Assembly (NCBI GenBank): GCA_964402115.1
Contig: CAYOBW010000221.1
Span: 1-11,842 of the forward strand
Length of the DNA: 11,842 nucleotides
Direction: 5' to 3'
From: CAYOBW01 sp964402115
Lineage (GTDB): Bacteria; Verrucomicrobiota; Kiritimatiellia; UBA8416; CAYOBW01
The first letter of the stretch is position 1. Every line of letters starts with the position of its first letter. The notes below the pieces were generated by a model. It saw nothing but the letters and a program-made list of their open reading frames with translations, had not been told where the DNA came from and did not search any database. The position numbers and the translations under genes were made by a program. Of this stretch, positions 5,455-11,842 are shown one piece after another.

Positions 5455-8400
5455 CTACCGCACGATCAGCAGCATGCCGCGGTCGCTGTAGGATGTGCGC
5501 AACCCGTAGCGCTGCTCCAGGTAGAGGCCGACCAGCCGTTCCTCGTCATCCGTCAACGCGCGGTTGTAGATGAGCAGCTCCGCCAGGTCGCCGTCCCACG
5601 TCCGCCCCGGCCGCACTCCGGCGGACCACCGGTCGCTGCTGAAGGCGTTGGCCGTGCAGTTGTTGACCGTGCGCACCGAGATGATGGCCAGGCGATCGGC
5701 CGGCAGGGGTGCGGCCAGGCCGTTGACCGTGACGCCATCCAGGCGGGTGACGCCGTTGCGGACGTTCGCGCTGGCGCTGGCGTTCCACAGGCACTTCGCG
5801 GCCGTGGTGTCGCGGTGGAAGTGGAAGATGTCGCCGATCCCCTCCGAGCCCAGCAGGAAGCGCGGGAAGGTGGCGTCGGCGTCCTCACGCAGCACCCAGA
5901 AGACCGTGCGGATGGTATCGAGCCGCGTGAACGTATAGTAGGTGTTCGTGCCGCCATCGAACCGCACGACCGGCCGCGTGCCGGCCGCGTTCGGTTTGAA
6001 AACCGGGTTCCCGGCCGCCGGCGCCGTGCCGTTGCGGCCGTTGCCGGAAAGGTCCGGCCAGGTCGGCACCCTGGCGCCGTCGGCGTACCCGGTCAGCGCG
6101 GAAGCCGCGAACCAGAGGCTCAGGCCGTCCGTGACGGGCAGGTCCGGCTGCGTGTGCAGCGTGCCCAGCGTCGGCGACCAGCCGAAGTCCTGCGCATTCG
6201 TCGCGTAGTAGCGCGCGTAATACGTCGTGTCCGGCTGCAGGTTCGCCCCGATCAGGGAGAAGGCGCCGCCAGCCGCCGCCACCATGCCCGTGCTCTGCTG
6301 CCAGGCGTTGGTGTCCTCCCCGCCGTTGACCGTCCCGTAGTAGAGCCGCACGGCCGCGCCGGGCAGGGTGTTGTTCCCATTCACGGCCGCCTGCGTCTGG
6401 CCCACGGCGCCGATGCCGGTCAGCTCGATCACGGGATAGCGCACCGCCAGCCCGTAGCGGCCCTGGACGTACTTGCCCAGCTCGTACTGCTCTGTGAGCG
6501 TCAAGGCGCGGTTGTAGATCAGAACCTCGGCCAGATCGCCCTTGAAGAACCGCGACCTGCCGTTCAGCACCAGCATCTGGCTGAGACGATAGGCGAAGTT
6601 GGGCGCGCCCGCGGACACGGCGTGCAGCAGGTGCAGCCGGTTGTTGTGGGTGAAACCGCTGCGGCCGTCGATCGCCATCGCGCCGTTGAGCGCGAAGTCG
6701 CCGTTGTTCGGGCCGTTCCCGGGCCCGGTCCATGTGGCGGCTGTCGGGCAGCGCACGTTCTGCAGGTCCGCGCCCTGCTGGGCGAAGACGCCGCTCAGCA
6801 GCGGCGCGTCGGCATCGACCTTGCAGACGATCAGGATGCTCTTCGCCGTCAGAGCCGCCACGCCATCGAGGTAGTTGGTGGCGTTGTCGAAACGGAGCAG
6901 GGCCTGGCCATTCGTCACGGAGGGCTTGAAGACCGGCTGGCGGGCCGCGGCGGCCTGCCGGGCGTGATTCTTGAAGCCGGACCAGTCCGACAGCTGGGCG
7001 ACCCTGCCGCCGTCCGCCACCCCCGTCACGGCCGATGCGTCGAGCCAGAGCTGCAGGCCGTTGGTAACGGCATGCCCCGGCGTGCGGAACGCTTCCGTCG
7101 CGTCCGCCCAGGCCGTCCCCGCGGCGCGCGTGCCGCGGAAGCGGTAGTAGTGCGTGGTCAGCGGGACCAGGTTGGCGACGGGCAGGCTCAGCGTTGTCGA
7201 GGCGGTGTAACTGCCCAGCACGCGGTTCGTCGCCCAGGCCGCCACATTCGTGCCGCCGTCCGCCGTCCCCCAGTAGACCGCCACGGTCGTGGGATCGTCC
7301 GCGCTGGCCTGCGTGACCGCACCGTTCAGCGTCGCCGAGGTGCGGGCCATGCGCGTGGCCGCCAGGTTGACCACCGGCGAGTAGGTCACGCCCAGCCCGT
7401 ACTTGCCGGCCAGGTAAAGGCCGACAGCCGCCTCTTCCGCATCGCTCAGGACACGGCTGTACACGAGCAGTTCGGCGACGTCGCCCTGCCAGTTGCGGCC
7501 AGCACTCGTCCGATCGCGGGAGAGGTTGTTGGCCGTCGCGTTGCCGCTGGTGCGCACCGACAGGATCGCCGGCTGCGTGGGCAGCGGCGTCACCCGTCCG
7601 TCCACGAGCACGCCGTTCAGCTTGGTGGCGCCGTTGAACATGAGCGGCGCATGCGTGCTGTCCCAGATGTAACGCTGCGCGGACGTGTCGCGGTGGAAGC
7701 CGTAGGTGCTCCCGGCCCCGGCGCTGGTATCGCCCAGCAGGAAGCGCATGCCCGTGGCGGCGGCGTCCTCCTTCAACACCCAGAAAACCGTGCGGATGTT
7801 GTTCTTCACGGGAAACGTGTAGTAGTGGGCGTCGGCGCCGTCCAGTCGGACGACCGGCAGGCCACCGACCGCGTTGGTCACGCAGATGCCGCTGCTGTTG
7901 GTGGCCTGGCTGGCGTGATTACCGTACCCCGAATAGTCCACGAGCGTGGCAATGGGCAGGCCGTTGGTCAGATTGACCTGGGAGGCGAGATCGTACCAGA
8001 TGAGGGGATCGGCCGCGCCCGCCGGGAGGACCGACGTCCCGTAGGCCGCGGCCTTGAACCCGTACTTCGCCGCGAGATAGCGCCCGACTTCACCGCGCTC
8101 GGCCCTGGTGAGGGTGCGGTTGAAGACGATCGTCTCGGCCAGGTCGCCCTTGAGGTAGCGCGCGGCGCCGCCCAGCACGAGGATCTGGCTCAGGCGGTAC
8201 TGGAAGCTGCCCGCGCCGGCGGCGACTTCCTCAAGGATGTGGTACTGGTTGGCGTGAGTCGCCGTGGCCGAGCCGTTGACGTAAACCGCGCCGTTATAGT
8301 TGAAATCGGCCACGTTCGCCCCGTTTGCGGGCGTGCGCCACGTGGTGGCGTTGGCGTTGCGCACGTTCCACGCGTCCGCGCCCTTCTGGCAGAAGGCGCC

Positions 8401-11400
8401 GGACAGCGAGGGCGCCGTGGCCTCCAGCTTCAGCACCATGAAAATGGTCTGGGCCGTCAGGTTATTGGCCGGACCATCGAGGTAATCCGACGTGCCGTCG
8501 AACCGCACCGCCGGCTGCCCGCCCAACGCGCTCGTGACGTAGCGCGGCTGCGCGGCCGCGGCGCCCTGCGTGGCATGGTTGACGTTGCCGGAAAGATCGG
8601 GCCAGGCCGCAACGGCCCCGCCGTTCGTCACGCCCTCCAGGCTATCCGCCGCCAGCCAGAGCTGCAGCCCGCCGGTCACACCGCTGAACCACGTGACGAA
8701 GCTGGCCGACGACGACGCCCAGGCCAGGCCGCTCACGGCGTTGGACACGCTGAAGCGGTAGTAGTACCGCACGCCGGGCGTCAGTCCGCCGAGCGCGCAG
8801 GGAACGGACTGCGGCTGCGTCACGGCGCCCGCGTCATTCGTTTGCGCCCAGCCGCCGAACGCCCCGCCGCCGTCCGCCCGCCCCCAGCAGACGCGCACCG
8901 TCGTGGTCGCGCCGAAGTCCGTGTCGTTGACGTGGCCGTTGAGCGTGGCCGTGGTCGCGGCGAGCGGCGTGGCGCCGCCGTTCTCGACGCGGCCGAAGCT
9001 GCCGGCGATGTCGTACTTGCGCTCGAGGTACCGCGTGACCGCGCCGCGCTCGGCGAGCGTCAGCGCGCGGTTGTAGATGAGGGTCTCCGCCAGGTCGCCC
9101 TTGAAGAGGCGGCTCTGGAACGTCTGGCTCAGCCGGTACGGGAAGGTGCCCGCGGCGCCGCCGATTTCCTCGAGGATGTGGTACTGGTTGTTGTGCCAGG
9201 AGGTGCGCGCGCCGTTCACGTAGACGTTGCCGCCCCAACAGAAGTCGGCGGTGTTGGCCTGCCACTCCGGCGCGTTCCAGCGCGCGAGGCCCGAGCGGAT
9301 GTTGTACGTGTCCGACCCGCCTGTCCGGGCAAACACACCGGCCAGGCTCACGGCATTCGTGGCGAGCTTCAGCACCATGAAGACGGTCTGCGCGGTCAAG
9401 CCGGCGGGGGGCCCATCCAGGTAGTCGTTCGCGCCGTCGAAGCGCACCACCGGCCGGCCGCCGATCGCGTTGGTGTAGAAGCGGGGCTGCAGCGTGGCGT
9501 TGGCCTGCACAGCGTGCTGGGCATTGCCCGACCCGTCGGTCCACGTCGCCACGGCGCCGCCGTTGGTCACGCCGGCAATCTGCGCGGCGTCGAGCCAGAG
9601 CTGCAGGCCGTTGGTCACCGCGTGCGGCGAGGTGACGAACGAGGCGGTGCTCGGCGCCCAGGCGCTGCCGCTTACGGCGTTGGAGGCGTAGAAGCGATAC
9701 CGGTAGGCGGTGTACGGTTGCAGCCCCGTCACGTCCAGGGCGAAGGTCTGAAGCGCCGTGACAGCGGCCCAGCCATTGGTGTGCGCCCACGCGCCGAAAG
9801 CGGCCCCGCCGTCCGTCGGCCCCCAGCACACCTGCACCGCCGTCGGCGTCCCGCCGTCCGTGTCGCCGAGACTGCCGTTCAGCGTGGCGCCCGTCGTCCC
9901 GATCCGCGTCGCACCGGCGCCGTTGTCCACGCGGGCAAACGTGCCGGCCAAGCCATATTTGCGCGCCAGGTAGAACTCCACTTCGCCGCGCGCGGCGGGC
10001 GTCAGCGTGCCGTCGATGGCGAGTACCTCGGCGAGGTCGCCCTCGAATGTGTTCCCGACACGGCTCAGCGCCGTCAGCGCCGACGCGCTGACGGCTGAGC
10101 CCGCGGAGGCGCCGTCGATCCAGAGCTCATAGTTGCCGGCCACGGTCTGCAGGGTATTCACCGCGAACTGCTTGGCTGAGACGGTGGAATTGATCGTGAA
10201 CGCGCCGCCCGCAATCGTCAGGCAGAACATGCCATCCAACGTCGTCGTGTGCAGGTTGCCGCCGAGCGCAAGCGTCCAGGCGGTCTGGGCCGCCGCCTGC
10301 TTGTACACGAGGAAGAGGGTCCGGCCCATGGGGTCCAGCGGCTGCGACAACGCCAGCGTCTTGCCCGCGCCGTTGCGCACGACGGGACGGCCGTTCAGGG
10401 CGTTGGTGACCATGAGCGGGCGTTCGCTGTCCCTGGTCAGCACGGCGTGCCGGCTGCTGCCGGAGAGGTCGGGCCAGAAGTCCAGCGCCGCGCCGTTGGT
10501 GACACCGGGCAGGGCGTCCGCGGCGAGCCACAGGGCCACGCCGCCGGGGGCCAGGCTGAAGTCGGTCCGGAACGCGGCGGTGGCCGGCGCCCAGACAGCC
10601 CCGTCCACGGCGTTGCTGGCCTGGTAACGGTAGTAGCCGGTCGAGGCCGGGCCAAAGCCGGTCACGGGCTGGGCGAAGGTTTGCGGGGCGGTGACGGTCG
10701 CGAGCACGTTCGTGTGCGCCCACGCCCCCGGCGCGGCGCCGCCATCCTGCGGCCCCCAGAAGACGCGCACGGTGGTCGGCACGGCGCCCGCGACGGCGTT
10801 CAGCCGCCCGTTCAGCGTGGCCCCCGCGGCGGTGACCGCCGTCGGGCCGTTCTCGTTGTCCAGCACGGGGTATGCCGCGGCAAGCCCGTACTTCTGCGCG
10901 AGGTGATAGCCCACCTGTCCCAGCTCCGCCGCGGTCAGGGCGCGGTTGTAGAGTATGAGCTCGGCCAGGTCGCCCTTGAAGTAGCGGGAGTACAGGGTCT
11001 GGCTCAGGCGGTACTGGAAAGCCCCGGTGGTCGCCGCCACCTGCGCCAGCACGTGGAACTGGCTGCGGTGCGTGAAACCGGGACGACCGTTTACGGCGGA
11101 CTGACCGTTCATGCTGAAGTCAGCGAAGTTGGCAACGTTGCCCGGTGCATTCCAGGTTCCGTTGGTGGATCGGATGTTCCAGGCGTCGGCGCCCTTCTGC
11201 GCGAACACGCCCGAAAAGAGCACGGCCGAGGGCTGCACGAGCGAGACGACGAAAACCGTGCGGGCCGCGACGTTGGACGCGGGGCCATCCAGGTAGTCGT
11301 TGACGCCGTCGAACCGCACGACCGGCCGGCCATTGATGACGTTGGTGACGAATAGCGGCTGGCGGAGTGCATTGGTCTGCGCGGCGTCGTAGCGCAGCGG

Positions 11401-11568
11401 CGCCTGATCCGGCCACACGGCCACGGGCTGGTTGTTGGTCAGCCCCGCGAGGGCCCCTGCGTCCAGCCACAGCGCCAGGCCATTCGTCACCGGCAGCGCG
11501 CCGTGCGACACGCAGGTCAGGCCGAAGATGCCAACACCGACGATCAGACGATCGATACGACAGTTCAT
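5455..11568 (-). CDS. Giant secreted protein with seven LamG-like units and Fn3-like spacers
   Basis: This encodes about 2037 residues, probably exported and surface-attached or released. The frame stays open upstream to 11742, but ATG at 11568 is preferred because GGAGG sits six bases before it and a clear signal peptide follows (residues 1-25, ending CVSHGA). The rest is a tandem array: LamG-like units start near residues 27, 340, 651, 964, 1186, 1501 and 1812. Each opens with a 'LWLDA..GVTNG' type strand, has 'RPVVRFDG.NDYLDG' in the middle and ends with 'FKGDLAE.LIYNRALT' and 'KYGL'. Units 1, 2, 3, 5 and 6 are followed by a roughly 90-residue Fn3-like module with 'ATLNG', 'VYWG..DGG' and 'YYRF.ASNAV'. 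Units 4 and 7 lack it. No catalytic motif, PEP-CTERM, T9SS or LPXTG sorting signal is visible. LamG folds usually bind glycans or proteins, so a role in substrate binding or adhesion is inferred. It is the first gene of the cluster and stops 51 bp before the next open frame. Confidence 0.93.
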   Translation of the reverse strand: MNCRIDRLIVGVGIFGLTCVSHGALPVTNGLALWLDAGALAGLTNNQPVAVWPDQAPLRYDAAQTNALRQPLFVTNVINGRPVVRFDGVNDYLDGPASNVAARTVFVVSLVQPSAVLFSGVFAQKGADAWNIRSTNGTWNAPGNVANFADFSMNGQSAVNGRPGFTHRSQFHVLAQVAATTGAFQYRLSQTLYSRYFKGDLAELILYNRALTAAELGQVGYHLAQKYGLAAAYPVLDNENGPTAVTAAGATLNGRLNAVAGAVPTTVRVFWGPQDGGAAPGAWAHTNVLATVTAPQTFAQPVTGFGPASTGYYRYQASNAVDGAVWAPATAAFRTDFSLAPGGVALWLAADALPGVTNGAALDFWPDLSGSSRHAVLTRDSERPLMVTNALNGRPVVRNGAGKTLALSQPLDPMGRTLFLVYKQAAAQTAWTLALGGNLHTTTLDGMFCLTIAGGAFTINSTVSAKQFAVNTLQTVAGNYELWIDGASAGSAVSASALTALSRVGNTFEGDLAEVLAIDGTLTPAARGEVEFYLARKYGLAGTFARVDNGAGATRIGTTGATLNGSLGDTDGGTPTAVQVCWGPTDGGAAFGAWAHTNGWAAVTALQTFALDVTGLQPYTAYRYRFYASNAVSGSAWAPSTASFVTSPHAVTNGLQLWLDAAQIAGVTNGGAVATWTDGSGNAQHAVQANATLQPRFYTNAIGGRPVVRFDGANDYLDGPPAGLTAQTVFMVLKLATNAVSLAGVFARTGGSDTYNIRSGLARWNAPEWQANTADFCWGGNVYVNGARTSWHNNQYHILEEIGGAAGTFPYRLSQTFQSRLFKGDLAETLIYNRALTLAERGAVTRYLERKYDIAGSFGRVENGGATPLAATTATLNGHVNDTDFGATTTVRVCWGRADGGGAFGGWAQTNDAGAVTQPQSVPCALGGLTPGVRYYYRFSVSNAVSGLAWASSSASFVTWFSGVTGGLQLWLAADSLEGVTNGGAVAAWPDLSGNVNHATQGAAAAQPRYVTSALGGQPAVRFDGTSDYLDGPANNLTAQTIFMVLKLEATAPSLSGAFCQKGADAWNVRNANATTWRTPANGANVADFNYNGAVYVNGSATATHANQYHILEEVAAGAGSFQYRLSQILVLGGAARYLKGDLAETIVFNRTLTRAERGEVGRYLAAKYGFKAAAYGTSVLPAGAADPLIWYDLASQVNLTNGLPIATLVDYSGYGNHASQATNSSGICVTNAVGGLPVVRLDGADAHYYTFPVKNNIRTVFWVLKEDAAATGMRFLLGDTSAGAGSTYGFHRDTSAQRYIWDSTHAPLMFNGATKLNGVLVDGRVTPLPTQPAILSVRTSGNATANNLSRDRTSAGRNWQGDVAELLVYSRVLSDAEEAAVGLYLAGKYGLGVTYSPVVNLAATRMARTSATLNGAVTQASADDPTTVAVYWGTADGGTNVAAWATNRVLGSYTASTTLSLPVANLVPLTTHYYRFRGTRAAGTAWADATEAFRTPGHAVTNGLQLWLDASAVTGVADGGRVAQLSDWSGFKNHARQAAAARQPVFKPSVTNGQALLRFDNATNYLDGVAALTAKSILIVCKVDADAPLLSGVFAQQGADLQNVRCPTAATWTGPGNGPNNGDFALNGAMAIDGRSGFTHNNRLHLLHAVSAGAPNFAYRLSQMLVLNGRSRFFKGDLAEVLIYNRALTLTEQYELGKYVQGRYGLAVRYPVIELTGIGAVGQTQAAVNGNNTLPGAAVRLYYGTVNGGEDTNAWQQSTGMVAAAGGAFSLIGANLQPDTTYYARYYATNAQDFGWSPTLGTLHTQPDLPVTDGLSLWFAASALTGYADGARVPTWPDLSGNGRNGTAPAAGNPVFKPNAAGTRPVVRFDGGTNTYYTFTRLDTIRTVFWVLREDADATFPRFLLGSEGIGDIFHFHRDTTAAKCLWNASASANVRNGVTRLDGVTVNGLAAPLPADRLAIISVRTVNNCTANAFSSDRWSAGVRPGRTWDGDLAELLIYNRALTDDEERLVGLYLEQRYGLRTSYSDRGMLLIVR
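5458..11490 (-). repeat. Array of seven LamG-like coding repeats, period about 0.94 kb
   Basis: In reading order the units run 11490-10552, 10551-9619, 9618-8680, 8679-8014, 8013-7069, 7068-6136 and 6135-5458. Units carrying an Fn3-like spacer span 933-945 bp; the two without are 666 and about 680 bp. Units 1, 3, 4 and 6 share a core with 'GVFAQKGAD..N(I/V)R', 'W..P....A.F' and 'QYRLSQ'. Units 5 and 7 share a different core with 'YYTF', 'IRTVFWVL.ED', 'FLLG', 'FHRDT' and 'SVRT'. Unit 2 has a third, divergent core. The copies differ at many positions in both protein and DNA, so the array is old or under diversifying selection rather than freshly amplified. Confidence 0.88.
10062..10101. repeat. 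Strong hairpin inside LamG unit 2
   Basis: GGCTCAG (10062-10068) plus CCGTCAGCGC (10071-10080) are exactly complementary to GCGCTGACGG (10085-10094) plus CTGAGCC (10095-10101). This gives a 17-bp stem with one two-base bulge (10069-10070) and a four-base loop (10081-10084). It lies wholly in coding sequence and encodes a serine/alanine-rich stretch, 'SAVSASALTALSR', in the most divergent of the seven units. It may be a captured palindromic element or chance in GC-rich DNA. Confidence 0.6.
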
Positions 11569-11574
11569 ATGCTG

Positions 11575-11579
11575 CCTCC
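11575..11579 (-). promoter_or_regulatory. Shine-Dalgarno of the LamG gene
   Basis: Read on the minus strand this is GGAGG, six bases before ATG at 11568. It decides the start, because the next in-frame starts upstream, up to 11742, would put about 58 non-hydrophobic, arginine- and proline-rich residues ahead of the signal peptide. Confidence 0.75.
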
Positions 11580-11611
11580 GCGGGGAAAGGGATGTGCCTG
11601 ACTGTTGCTTC

Positions 11612-11640
11612 AGGATACCCGGCCCGAGCGCGTGGGGCAA
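11612..11640 (-). promoter_or_regulatory. Weak sigma-70-like promoter candidate for the cluster
   Basis: Read on the minus strand, TTGCCC (11640-11635) is followed after 17 bases by TATCCT (11617-11612), about 44 bases before the ATG at 11568. Spacing is ideal. The -10 box matches TATAAT at four of six positions and the -35 box matches TTGACA at three of six. PVC promoter consensus is poorly known and the DNA is GC-rich, so this is only the best candidate seen. Confidence 0.3.
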
Positions 11641-11744
11641 GTTCAGTCTGGCTGTGCGGGAGCGTCCGCCAGCCTCCCTGTAGCCGCCAACGTCAGGAGG
11701 CGGGCCGGCCATGACACATGCCGGCGGGATGACGCGCGGCATAA

Positions 11745-11835
11745 CGGCGGAGGACCGCCGTCTCCAGCCGGTGGTCCCGCATGCCGGCTTTTCCCGCCGA
11801 CAAAGGAGCGCCCTGGAGCCGGCGGTCCTCCGCCG
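11745..11835. repeat. REP-like inverted repeat upstream of the cluster
   Basis: Arms at 11745-11767 and 11813-11835 are inverted copies matching at 22 of 23 bases, separated by 45 bp. Each arm also holds its own small palindrome, CGGCGG-AGGA-CCGCCG on the left and CGGCGG-TCCT-CCGCCG on the right. The spacer contains CATGCCGGC (11780-11788), also present just outside at 11718-11726. Two palindromic units in opposite orientation are the layout of bacterial REP/BIME elements. No transposase is nearby. It could also act as a terminator-like structure for an upstream gene, but there is no T-run. Confidence 0.6.
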
Positions 11836-11842
11836 GTAGACC

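Noticed and set aside
5429..5457. Possible terminator after the LamG gene
   Set aside because: Only two mutually exclusive five-base-pair stems (GAAGG/CCTTC and GGCGA/TCGCC) are present, with no T-run after them in the direction of transcription.
5365..10098. A 1577-codon open frame on the plus strand, antisense to the LamG gene
   Set aside because: Its length is an effect of GC-rich third positions in the opposite gene. The product is dominated by Arg, Gly, Val, His and Ala, echoes the LamG repeat period, has no domain or signal peptide, and overlaps the start of the GH172 frame.
5455..11490. CRISPR-like or tandem DNA repeat array
   Set aside because: The regular spacing is a protein-domain period of about 0.94 kb with diverged copies, not short identical repeats with unique spacers.

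Overview
The window reads as PVC-superphylum DNA, most likely Kiritimatiellota, Verrucomicrobiota or Lentisphaerota. It is very GC-rich. Its secreted proteins are built from modules typical of those lineages: LamG-like units opening with 'LWLDA..GVTNG', a 'YWG..DGG..WA' Fn3-like module, a bacterial Ig-like 'TATASSGL' module, thrombospondin type-3 calcium repeats and a 'WASVSGRVYAVQ' tail. This placement is inferred from protein style only. A run of 10 Ns at 3816-3825 shows the sequence is a scaffold, probably metagenomic.

Every credible gene lies on the minus strand, so the cluster is read from right to left. (1) 11842-11569 is a leader holding a REP-like inverted repeat, a weak promoter candidate and a strong Shine-Dalgarno. 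(2) 11568-5455 encodes a secreted protein of about 2037 residues made of seven LamG-like units, five of them followed by an Fn3-like spacer. (3) 5403-5245 encodes a short piece resembling the N-terminus of a XylR/LacI-type sugar-responsive regulator, fused in frame to the next gene. (4) 5244-3328 encodes a secreted DUF2961/GH172 glycoside hydrolase with an Ig-like module and a C-terminal beta-sandwich module interrupted by the N gap. (5) 3292-3023 encodes an 89-residue secreted protein that looks like a stub joined to a carbohydrate-protein tail. (6) 2956-2024 encodes a cytosolic ketose 3-epimerase-like TIM barrel with its metal/catalytic residues intact. (7) 2009-4 encodes a secreted clan GH-A glycoside hydrolase with calcium-binding repeats, broken by an apparent one-base deletion near 1740.

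The genes are spaced 14 to 67 bp apart with no convincing terminator between them, which suggests one operon for using a glycan. The large LamG protein would bind or present the substrate, the two hydrolases would cut it outside the cytoplasm, and the epimerase would rearrange the released ketose. GH172 enzymes are known to act on alpha-fructofuranosyl or arabinofuranosyl linkages, so pairing one with a ketose 3-epimerase makes a fructose- or pentulose-type product plausible but unproven.

I see no defence system, CRISPR array, transposase, tRNA or rRNA. The most unusual features are the LamG array, the regulator-to-hydrolase fusion, the possible reshuffling of the GH172 gene and its small neighbour, an intercistronic hairpin over the GH-A Shine-Dalgarno, a strong hairpin inside the LamG gene, and the REP-like element upstream.
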